From the NCBI GenBank assembly GCA_021155855.1, contig JAJNAZ010000007.1:124001-188000 (forward strand): a stretch of DNA of 64,000 bases. Reading direction: 5' to 3'. The notes under the pieces were generated by a model. The model saw only the letters and a program-made list of their open reading frames with translations, was not told where the DNA came from and made no database searches. Source of the DNA: Solirubrobacterales bacterium (lineage in GTDB: Bacteria > Actinomycetota > Thermoleophilia > Solirubrobacterales > 70-9). This document shows positions 58,320-64,000 of the stretch, piece by piece; the stretch's first letter is position 1, and the number at the start of each line of letters is the position of its first letter. The translations under genes and the position numbers were made by a program.

Positions 58320-60197
58320 CTACGCTCCCTCCTGCGCCTTCGTCCAGCGCTCATAGAGCTCGTCGAGCTCGCGGCCGGCGCTCTCGTGTCGCTGCGCCGA
58401 CTCGGCCGCGCGCTGCGGGTCGGCCCAGCGCGCCGGGTCGGCGAGCTCGTCCTCGAGCGCTCGCAAGGCCGCCTCGGCGGCCTCGACCTCGCGCTCGAGC
58501 CGGGCCGCGGCGGCGAGCCGGTTCTTGCTCGGTCCGCTCGCCCTCGGCGGCCTGGGGCGCTTGTTCGCCGCGCGCCCCGCCCCCTCGCCCGCTGCCCGGG
58601 CGCTCTCGACCCCGGAGCGGTACTCGGCCCAGCCGCCGCTGTGGCTTCGCAGCCGCCGGTCCTCGATCACGATCGTGCGCGATCCCACCGCCTCGAGCAG
58701 GGCACGATCGTGTGAGATCAGCAGCACGGTGCCGTCGAAGCCGGTGAGCGCGTCCTCGAGCGCCTCCCGACTTTCGAGATCGAGGTGGTTGGTCGGCTCG
58801 TCGAGGATCAGCAGGTTGGCGTCGGAGCTCGTCAGCAGCGCCAGCGCCAAGCGGCGGGACTCGCCGCCGGAAAGGTCGGTGAGCCACTTGGCCACCTCGT
58901 CGCCGGAGAACAGGAAGCGGCCGAGCAGCGCTCTCGTCTTTGCCTCGGAGAGACCGGTCGCGGCCTGCGCGTGGGCGAGCACGGTGGCCCCGGCCCGGGG
59001 GTCGAGCGCGGTGTGCTGGGCGAGGTATCCGACCTGCACGTTGTGGCCGCGGCGAAGCTTGCCCCGGCCGAGCTCGCGAACGCCCACGAGCGACTCGACC
59101 AGGGTCGTCTTGCCGCTGCCGTTGGCGCCCACCAGGGTCACGTGCTCGCCGCGCTCCAGCCACATCCCGGCGTCCTCGATCAGCGTTCGGCCGCCGACCG
59201 CGAGCGTGGCGTCCTCGAGCTCCAACACGACCCGGCCCGAGCGCTGCGCCGCTCCGAACTCGAACGACAGCGAGCTGCCCTCGGGGGGTGCCGCGTCCGG
59301 CATCCCGCGCTTCAGTCGCTCGATGCTCTTCAGCTTCGACTGCGCCTGCCTCGCCTTCGTGGCCTTGTAGCGGAAGCGCTCCACGAACCGCTCCATGCGT
59401 GCGATCTCGGCCTCGCGGCGAGCGGTGTCGCGACCCGCGGCGAGCTCGCGAGCCGCCTGCTCGGCACGCCAGGCATGCCACGGGCCGGCGAAGGAGCGGG
59501 CACCGCCACCGACCAGCTCCAGGACCGAGGTGCCCACGGACTCGAGGAACCAGCGGTCGTGGGCGACCATGACGACCGCGGCATCGATCCCGCCCAGATA
59601 GTCCTCGAGCCACTCCAGGGACTCGATGTCGAGATGGTTGGTCGGCTCGTCGAGCAGCAGCAGATCGGGGGCGGACGCGATCGCGCGGGCGAGGGAGGCG
59701 CGGGTCAGCTCGCCGCCCGAGAAGCTCGCCAGCGGCCGGTCGAGCTCCCCTTCGACGAACCCGAGCCCTCGCAGAGCCGCGTCGACGCCGTCCCGCCAGC
59801 GGTAACCACCGGCGTGCTCGAGCCGGGCCTGGGCGTCCGCGTAGGCGGAGAGCGTCGCCTCGTCGGCCGCCTCGGCCATCACCCGCTCGAGGCGCTCGAG
59901 CTCCCTCTCGATCGCGACGATCCAGTCGAGGCCTGCGGTCACGTACTCACGCAAGCTGGCACCGGTCCGCGGTGGGCGCTGATCGTGGAGGGCGATCCGC
60001 GTTCCGCGCCCGGTCGAGACCCGGCCTCGATCGAGGCTCGCCTCGCCGGAGAGGATTCGCAGCAGCGTCGTCTTGCCGCTGCCGTTGCGCCCGGTGAGGG
60101 TCATTCGGTCGCCCCGCTCGAGCTTGAACGAGACGTCGGCGAACAGCGTCCGCCCGCCGATGTGCTTCGTCAGGCCGGCGGCCGTGACGACGGGCAA
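58320..60197 (-). CDS. ABC-F family ATPase
   Basis: 625 aa with two ATP-binding cassettes and no membrane segment, a ribosome-acting translation factor type. Cassette 1: GRNGSGKTTLLRIL, signature SFSGGELTRASLARAI, LLLDEPTNHLDIESLEWLEDYL. The linker (~75 residues) carries RFRYKATKARQAQSKLKSIERL, the P-site tRNA-interacting motif. Cassette 2: GANGSGKTTLVESL, LSGGESRRLALALL, LILDEPTNHLDLESREALEDAL. The C-terminal ~100 residues are a charged coiled coil (RLEREVEAAEAALRALEDEL), as in Uup-like ABC-F. The start is a TTG at 60197, 8 nt after the stop of the upstream A-type carrier gene, with no clear Shine-Dalgarno. Confidence 0.85.
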   Translation of the reverse strand: MPVVTAAGLTKHIGGRTLFADVSFKLERGDRMTLTGRNGSGKTTLLRILSGEASLDRGRVSTGRGTRIALHDQRPPRTGASLREYVTAGLDWIVAIERELERLERVMAEAADEATLSAYADAQARLEHAGGYRWRDGVDAALRGLGFVEGELDRPLASFSGGELTRASLARAIASAPDLLLLDEPTNHLDIESLEWLEDYLGGIDAAVVMVAHDRWFLESVGTSVLELVGGGARSFAGPWHAWRAEQAARELAAGRDTARREAEIARMERFVERFRYKATKARQAQSKLKSIERLKRGMPDAAPPEGSSLSFEFGAAQRSGRVVLELEDATLAVGGRTLIEDAGMWLERGEHVTLVGANGSGKTTLVESLVGVRELGRGKLRRGHNVQVGYLAQHTALDPRAGATVLAHAQAATGLSEAKTRALLGRFLFSGDEVAKWLTDLSGGESRRLALALLTSSDANLLILDEPTNHLDLESREALEDALTGFDGTVLLISHDRALLEAVGSRTIVIEDRRLRSHSGGWAEYRSGVESARAAGEGAGRAANKRPRPPRASGPSKNRLAAAARLEREVEAAEAALRALEDELADPARWADPQRAAESAQRHESAGRELDELYERWTKAQEGA

Positions 60198-60205
60198 GGA
60201 AGGGT

Positions 60206-60574
60206 CTAGACGGTCGCGGCCTGCTCGGCCGCGTCCTCGCGCACCTGGAAGCTCGAGCCGCAGCCGCAGGCGGCGACGACGTTCGGGTTGTTGACCGTGA
60301 ACCCGGCGCCTTGGAGGCCGTCGACGTAGTCGACCTCGGAGCCGAAGACGAACTGCATGCTGACCTTGTCGACGATCACCGAGACCCCGTTGTGCTCGAA
60401 GACGTGGTCGTCCTCCTTGGCCGCGTCGAGGGCGAGCGCGTACTGGAATCCCGAGCAACCGCCGCCGCGAACCGCGACTCGCAGGGCCTGCTCGTTCTCG
60501 TTCGCCGCGACCAGGTCGCGGATCTTCTCGGCCGCCGTGTCGGTGATCTTGACCGCTGTCTGAGGCGTGTCCAT
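60206..60574 (-). CDS. erpA: A-type iron-sulfur carrier (ErpA/HesB family)
   Basis: 122 aa. The three cluster-ligating cysteines are at Cys 40 (RGGGCSGFQY) and Cys 103/105 (VVAACGCGSSF), the A-type signature. Its order with the redox genes 56-58 kb and the adjacent glutaredoxin-like gene suggests Fe-S handling, though the genes are in several transcripts. TATCAT lies 8 nt before the ATG at 60574 and there is no Shine-Dalgarno. ErpA is preferred to IscA only because there is no isc cluster nearby. Confidence 0.9.
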   Translation of the reverse strand: MDTPQTAVKITDTAAEKIRDLVAANENEQALRVAVRGGGCSGFQYALALDAAKEDDHVFEHNGVSVIVDKVSMQFVFGSEVDYVDGLQGAGFTVNNPNVVAACGCGSSFQVREDAAEQAATV

Positions 60575-60582
60575 CGCCGCAG

Positions 60583-60588
60583 ATGATA
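60583..60588 (-). promoter_or_regulatory. -10-like TATCAT before erpA
   Basis: TATCAT on the minus strand ends 8 nt before the ATG at 60574, with no Shine-Dalgarno. Confidence 0.45.
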
Positions 60589-60609
60589 GAGGGTTCGCCA
60601 GAGGCTCCC

Positions 60610-60894
60610 TCATCTGTTTGGTTCGGCGCCCGCCGGGGGCGATTCGCGCTTCGCGTAGTTCCATTCCAGGTACTCGCGGATCCGCTTCGAGTCGTGAATC
60701 ACCTCCTCGCCGTCGACCAGGACCGGGACCCGTCGCTGGCGCGTGAGCTCCTCGATCTCGGGGCGGCTCGAGCGCCCGTAGGGGACCCGCCGCGTGGCGT
60801 GCTCGAGGTTCAGCTTGCGCAGCCGGCGTTCGACGGCGCCACAGGGACAGAGCACGTTGGTCGGCGTCGGGCAGCGATAGAGCACCCGCGTCAT
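60610..60894 (-). CDS. Thioredoxin-fold (GST-N/glutaredoxin-like) protein
   Basis: 94 aa. The fold starts MTRVLYRCPTPTNVLCPCGAVERRL, with Cys residues at CPTP and LCPC, and continues RRVPVLVDGEEVIHDSKRIREYLE, the cis-Pro and DSKRI part of GST N-terminal domains. The CPC dithiol could be redox-active. The ATG overlaps the SDR stop by 4 nt (ATGA), so it is coupled to that gene. It ends 22 bp before the erpA promoter. The exact function is not known. Confidence 0.72.
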   Translation of the reverse strand: MTRVLYRCPTPTNVLCPCGAVERRLRKLNLEHATRRVPYGRSSRPEIEELTRQRRVPVLVDGEEVIHDSKRIREYLEWNYAKRESPPAGAEPNR

Positions 60895-61946
60895 CGCCCG
60901 CGCAGCCTCTCGCCGGCCCGCAGCAGCCGGCCCGCGGCGCGCAGGGCGAACCGCTCCGGGCCCTCCCGCGGGCGGCGGCCGCCGAGTTGCTCGCGCTGCC
61001 AGGTGACCGCATCCTCGAGTGTCTGCTCGTGCGGCCGCGTGCGAAAGCCCAGCTCGCGCTTCGCCTTCGTGTTGCGGTAGGTCCACCACAGGGTCGCCGA
61101 GCGGACCTCGTCGCCGATCACGGGGAGCGGCACCCGGGCGTGCCGCGCCAGCTCCATCCCACCGAGAGCGACCGTCGCCGGCAGTTTCAGGGGTGGCGGC
61201 TGCACGCCGGAGATCCGGGCGAGGTCGGCGAACAGGCGGTCGAGGGTGAAGTTGCGCCCGCCGAGTATGTAGCGCTCCCCGACCTCGCCCTTCTCGTCGG
61301 CGAGCAGGTGGCCGAGCGCGACATCGCGGACGTCGACGATGTTGAGGGCGCCGTCGACGTATACAGGGATCCGGCCCAGCAGGAAGCGACGCACGAGCCG
61401 CATCGAGGTGCCGGTCGGGTCCTCGGGGCCCAGCACGAAGGTCGGGTTGACGATCACCACCGGGAGACCGTGCGCGGCGAGGCGGAAGGCCTCGAGCTCG
61501 GCCTCGTGCTTCGAGTTGACATAGGCGAACCCCAGGTGCCCGATCTCGAACGGGGTCGTCTCGTCCGCGGTGCTCTGTGGCTTCGCGATCCCGATCGCGC
61601 CCACGGTCGAGGTGTGGACGAGTCGCTCGACGCCCGCCGCCAGCGCCTCCTCGAAGACGATCCGCGCCCCGCGAAGATTGGCGGCGAAGACCGCCTCGCG
61701 GTCGCGTCCCCGCAGCGACGTCCTGCCGGCGACGTGGAACACCCGGGTGACGCCGTCCATCGCCCGCCTGACCGCGCGCCGGTCGCCGATGTCGCCGGTC
61801 GCGCGCTCGAACTCGAGGTCGGCGATCGGGTCGAGGTTGGAGGTTCGGCGGGCGAAGAGGCGAAGCTCGTCGCCGCGGCGGGCGAGCGCGCGAGCCAGAT
61901 GCGAGCCAAGAAAGCCGGTTGCGCCGGTGACAAGCGTCTTCGACAT
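60891..61946 (-). CDS. NAD(P)-dependent extended SDR (epimerase/dehydratase-like)
   Basis: 351 aa. Cofactor motif TLVTGATGFLGSHLARAL, and ARRTSNLDPIADLEFERATGDI suggests an NADP-binding Arg. The YxxxK catalytic site is likely FAYVNSKHEAEL (Tyr about 144, Lys 148). VNPTFVLGPEDPTGTSMRLVRRFL follows. Overall it resembles dihydroflavonol reductase/3-beta-HSD or the hopanoid-associated HpnA branch. It could reduce or epimerise a lipid or isoprenoid intermediate. The following small thioredoxin-fold gene is translationally coupled. TAGCAT ends 8 nt before the ATG at 61946. Confidence 0.8.
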   Translation of the reverse strand: MSKTLVTGATGFLGSHLARALARRGDELRLFARRTSNLDPIADLEFERATGDIGDRRAVRRAMDGVTRVFHVAGRTSLRGRDREAVFAANLRGARIVFEEALAAGVERLVHTSTVGAIGIAKPQSTADETTPFEIGHLGFAYVNSKHEAELEAFRLAAHGLPVVIVNPTFVLGPEDPTGTSMRLVRRFLLGRIPVYVDGALNIVDVRDVALGHLLADEKGEVGERYILGGRNFTLDRLFADLARISGVQPPPLKLPATVALGGMELARHARVPLPVIGDEVRSATLWWTYRNTKAKRELGFRTRPHEQTLEDAVTWQREQLGGRRPREGPERFALRAAGRLLRAGERLRGR

Positions 61947-61954
61947 TCGGGCGG

Positions 61955-61960
61955 ATGCTA
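61955..61960 (-). promoter_or_regulatory. -10-like TAGCAT before the SDR gene
   Basis: TAGCAT on the minus strand ends 8 nt before the ATG at 61946. On the plus strand the overlapping TAGAAC (61959-61964) could serve the divergent degV gene, but it lacks the final T. Confidence 0.4.
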
Positions 61961-62009
61961 GAACGCGGGTCCCGGTGCGATCAGACCCCGAGTGATAAGA
62001 AGCTTTGTC

Positions 62010-62888
62010 GTGAGCACCGCCGTCGTCACCGACACGACTGCGTATCTGCCCGAGGAGCTGATCGCCGAGCACGGGATCCACCGGGTCAGCCTCTACGTCA
62101 CCCTCGACGGCGAGCAGCGGCCCGAGAGCGAGATCGCCGCCCAGGCCTACGACGACTTCTACGAGCGCCTGCGGCGAAGCGAGCAGGGAGCGACCACCTC
62201 GCAGCCCTCGGTCGGCGACTTCAGCGCGGTCTACGAGCCGCTCTTGGCCGCGGGCTCGGACGTGGTCTCGATCCACATCTCCAGCGGCATTTCGGGGACC
62301 TGCGACTCGGCGCGCCAGGCTCGCCAGAAGCTGATCGACGAGGGCGGAGGCGGCGAGCGGATCGCGGTGATCGACAGCCGCTCCGGCTGCGGGGGCCAGG
62401 GATTGATGGCGCTGGTCGCGGCCCGGGCGGCGGCGGCCGGAGTTGGTGGAGCGGAGGCGGCGCAGGCGGCCGAGCGCGCCCGCGAGTCGTTGAAGATGTG
62501 GTTCGCGATCGACACGCTCGAGTACCTGCGCAGGGGCGGGCGGATCGGCGCCGCCCAGGCGCTGCTCGGCTCCGCGCTGCAGATCAAACCGATCCTCACC
62601 CTCGAGGAGGAGATCACCCCGATCGAGCGCGTCCGCACCCGACGGCGGGCGTTCGAGCGCATGGTCGAGTTCGCCCACGAGCGCAAGCAGGCGGGCGCGG
62701 GGGCCTGGGTGGTGCAGCACATCCACGATCCCGACGGCGCCAGACGGCTGGTCGACGAGTGCCGTCAGGTGTTTGGCTCGGACCCCGTGTTCGTCTCCGA
62801 GATCGGGCCCGTGATCGGCGCCCATGTCGGGCCCGGGTTGCTCGGCTTCGGCGGGATGAGCAGCGAAGCCTGGGAACCGCCGGGCTGA
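62010..62888 (+). CDS. degV: DegV family fatty-acid-binding protein
   Basis: 292 aa from GTG 62010. The domain opens STAVVTDTTAYLPEELIAEHGIHRVSLYV and has the DegV marks RSEQGATTSQPSVGDFSAVYEPL, IHISSGISGTCDSARQA and GGRIGAAQALLGSALQIKPILTLEEE. DegV/FakB proteins bind a fatty acid, presented to FakA kinase in other bacteria; no fakA is in view. The C-terminal end is FVSEIGPVIGAHVGPGLLGFG. An alternative GTG at 61992 would add six residues. Confidence 0.87.
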   Translation: MSTAVVTDTTAYLPEELIAEHGIHRVSLYVTLDGEQRPESEIAAQAYDDFYERLRRSEQGATTSQPSVGDFSAVYEPLLAAGSDVVSIHISSGISGTCDSARQARQKLIDEGGGGERIAVIDSRSGCGGQGLMALVAARAAAAGVGGAEAAQAAERARESLKMWFAIDTLEYLRRGGRIGAAQALLGSALQIKPILTLEEEITPIERVRTRRRAFERMVEFAHERKQAGAGAWVVQHIHDPDGARRLVDECRQVFGSDPVFVSEIGPVIGAHVGPGLLGFGGMSSEAWEPPG

Positions 62889-62905
62889 TCCGGACGGCGC
62901 GGCTT

Positions 62906-63178
62906 CTAGCGCCGGCGGCGCAGCGCCATCAGGCCGCCAACGGCGAAGCCGATCACAGCGGCGCCGATGATCATCTCGCGGCGGTGCTCGCTCACCTGCC
63001 GGCGCCAATCGGTGAGCTCGGCGACGCGTCCCCGCAGCGCCTCGACCGAGTGCGAGAGCTCGTGTCGCTGGCGCTCGATGTCGACGCGAATCTGGTCGGA
63101 GCTGCGGCCCGGGGCTCCGGAAGCGCGCTGCGCTACCGGCTCCCCGGCCCCGCTGTAGATCTCCGGCTCCTGGCTCAC
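62906..63178 (-). CDS. DUF3618 family protein
   Basis: 90 aa. RSSDQIRVDIERQRHELSHSVEAL is the DUF3618 core, an amphipathic helix pair, followed by one membrane helix (MIIGAAVIGFAVGGLMAL) and RRRR. Function unknown. It forms the usual actinobacterial trio with a holin-X-type protein and a DUF4235 protein. The GTG overlaps the holin-like stop (63175-63178). Confidence 0.82.
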   Translation of the reverse strand: MSQEPEIYSGAGEPVAQRASGAPGRSSDQIRVDIERQRHELSHSVEALRGRVAELTDWRRQVSEHRREMIIGAAVIGFAVGGLMALRRRR

Positions 63179-63717
63179 GGCGCGGTCGGCCCCTCGGCGG
63201 TGGGAGCGGCGGTCTCGCCGGCGGTGCGAGCGGTGGTCCCGCCGGCGGTGGGAGCGGCGGTCCCGCCGGCGGTGGGGGCGGTCGGCTCCTTGGCCACCGG
63301 AGTCGTGCCCGCCTCGAGCGTCTGCTTGATCCGCTTGCCCTCCTCGATCGCGAGGTCGGGGGTGGGGGGAGCACCTTTCTGTATCGCCCGGTAGGCGACA
63401 TAACCGGCGATCGCGGCGGTGGCGAAGAAGACCACCGCCTCGATCAAGAAGCCGATCCAGAAGTGATCGCCGAAGAAGAGGTCGTTGAGCAGCCAGGCGA
63501 TCGAGTGCATGAGCAGGATCAGCCCGAGGAAGGCGAACGTGCCGGCGACGATCCCGACCACGCCGCCGCGCAGAAGCGACTGGACCTTCTCCGTGACCTC
63601 GGCCTTGGCCAGCTCGATCTCCTCGCGGACCAAGGTCGAGACCCGCTCGGAGACGTCGAAGACCATCTCGCTGACGGAGCGATCCTCTTCGGGGGCTCTG
63701 GGCGGCTGGTAGCTCAA
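63175..63717 (-). CDS. Actinobacterial holin-X/DUF1469-type membrane protein
   Basis: 180 aa. The start TTG overlaps the DUF4235 stop (TTGA). A cytosolic helix with VSTLVREEIELAKAEVTEKVQS is followed by two membrane helices (GIVAGTFAFLGLILLMHSIAWLL; WIGFLIEAVVFFATAAIAGYVAY). This DUF1469/phage-holin superfamily III protein is thought to be envelope-associated, not lytic. The C-terminus consists of Thr/Ala/Pro/Gly repeats encoded by 24-bp DNA repeats. Confidence 0.78.
   Translation of the reverse strand: MSYQPPRAPEEDRSVSEMVFDVSERVSTLVREEIELAKAEVTEKVQSLLRGGVVGIVAGTFAFLGLILLMHSIAWLLNDLFFGDHFWIGFLIEAVVFFATAAIAGYVAYRAIQKGAPPTPDLAIEEGKRIKQTLEAGTTPVAKEPTAPTAGGTAAPTAGGTTARTAGETAAPTAEGPTAP
63196..63285. 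repeat. 24-bp tandem repeat (3.75 units) in the holin-like gene
   Basis: Units at 63196-63219, 63220-63243, 63244-63267 and a partial one at 63268-63285. Consensus begins GGCGGTGGGAGCGG. Each encodes eight residues of the type GGTTARTA/PTAGGTAA in the C-terminal tail of the holin-like protein. Unit 2 is the most diverged. Such repeats change length by slippage. Confidence 0.8.
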
Positions 63718-63848
63718 TCCGGTGGGTCCTCTCCGAAGACGCGCTGCCAGATCAGGGTCGAGACCCGCATCGCGACCACGCTCGCCAGCGCGCCCGTGCC
63801 GGCGACCAGGCCCGTCCACATAAGCCGCTTGACGATCTCGTTATCCAT
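63714..63848 (-). CDS. Small DUF4235-type membrane protein
   Basis: 44 aa. Reading back from 63848: MDNEIVKRLMWTGLVAGTGA, followed by one hydrophobic stretch and the end QRVFGEDPPD. The KRLMW...GLVAG and ..FGEDPP pattern fits DUF4235. It is the first gene in the DUF4235-holin-DUF3618 operon. A TTGA overlap links it to the holin-like gene. No clear Shine-Dalgarno lies before the ATG, and the gap to 63929 shows no firm promoter. Confidence 0.65.
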   Translation of the reverse strand: MDNEIVKRLMWTGLVAGTGALASVVAMRVSTLIWQRVFGEDPPD

Positions 63849-63929
63849 GGATTTGGTTCCGCCTACCCGGCGCAAGCGCAGTAAACCATTCCGGCCACAC
63901 TCTCCGCGTCGGGTGCGGTGCGGCCGGTC

Positions 63930-64000
63930 TCATTCTTGCCCATTGGCGGCGCCGCGCTCGAGCCCGCCGCAGATCGTGTCGACGACCATCACCCGAGCGC
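63930..64000 (-). CDS. C-terminal fragment of an unknown protein (right edge)
   Basis: The last 22 codons of a minus-strand frame end ICGGLERGAANGQE and a TGA at 63930-63932. The ending ARVMVVDTICGGLERG resembles the last helix of TetR-type regulators, but 22 residues are too few for an assignment. Confidence 0.3.
   Translation of the reverse strand, partial: ARVMVVDTICGGLERGAANGQE

Overview
The window reads as ordinary chromosome of a high-GC actinobacterium. An mIHF-type nucleoid protein, a DUF4235/holin/DUF3618 envelope cluster, MlaE/MlaF (Mce-type) permease genes, a LigC/Prim-Pol pair and a large glycosyltransferase-flippase fusion all point to Actinomycetota. I would guess Thermoleophilia (Solirubrobacterales-like), but that is inference from gene content. 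I saw no rRNA, tRNA, CRISPR array, insertion sequence or prophage. Genes are tightly packed, with many ATGA, GTGA or TTGA stop/start overlaps. About twenty starts have a -10-like hexamer (mostly TANNNT) 6-11 nt upstream and no Shine-Dalgarno, which suggests widespread leaderless transcription.

Layout, left to right. 1-2.6 kb (-): osmoprotectant ABC transporter (CBS-tailed ATPase, two permeases, the last cut by the edge). 2.8-7.1 kb (+): CtpE-like P-type ATPase, pyruvate kinase, VanZ-like protein. 7.1-10.6 kb: enoyl-CoA hydratase, Prim-Pol, LysM protein and LigC-type ligase. 10.6-16.1 kb: L-2-hydroxyglutarate oxidase, long acyl-CoA dehydrogenase, thiolase, DUF167 and DUF4126 genes, rhodanese. 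16.1-19.3 kb: coiled-coil membrane protein, BacNav-like channel, DUF5679 zinc-ribbon-like protein, PAS protein, metallo-beta-lactamase-fold hydrolase. 19.4-21.3 kb: amt-glnK. 21.3-21.8 kb: a decayed PucR-type regulator. 21.8-25.2 kb: PPK2 and a small membrane protein divergent from MoxR and a CoxE-like VWA protein. 25.2-28 kb: TPP riboswitch and HMP transporter thiZXY. 28-31.7 kb: AlkA, then a GNAT protein divergent from a serine-palmitoyltransferase-like enzyme.

31.7-34.6 kb: mIHF with a strong promoter, followed by small membrane proteins and a B3/B4 protein. 34.6-40.8 kb (-): two MlaE permeases, MlaF, a large MMPL/RND exporter and a membrane redoxin, with a ~100 bp repeat in two of the intergenic gaps. 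40.9-45.2 kb (+): a lipoprotein and three tandem PQQ-type sugar dehydrogenases, the middle one broken by three frameshifts. 45.3-50.7 kb: an aldehyde dehydrogenase and metH, the latter behind an S-box SAM riboswitch whose P1 helix would pair with the start codon. 50.7-55 kb (-): glycosyltransferase-flippase fusion and an AlkP-like/multi-TM protein. 55-58.3 kb: HemQ-like protein, DUF6636 protein, ferredoxin-NADP reductase, BolA, Grx4. 58.3-61.9 kb (-): ABC-F, A-type Fe-S carrier, thioredoxin-fold protein, SDR. 62-64 kb: DegV, the DUF3618/holin/DUF4235 cluster and a fragment at the edge.

Functional themes are osmotic and ion homeostasis, fatty acid and 2-hydroxyglutarate catabolism, thiamine and methionine metabolism under riboswitch control, Fe-S and heme handling, envelope lipid export and possibly sphingoid-type lipid synthesis. 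The strongest candidates for something new are the divergent SPT-like/GNAT pair on a shared symmetric promoter, the metH riboswitch layout, and the two-copy repeat. No single large undescribed system is evident.
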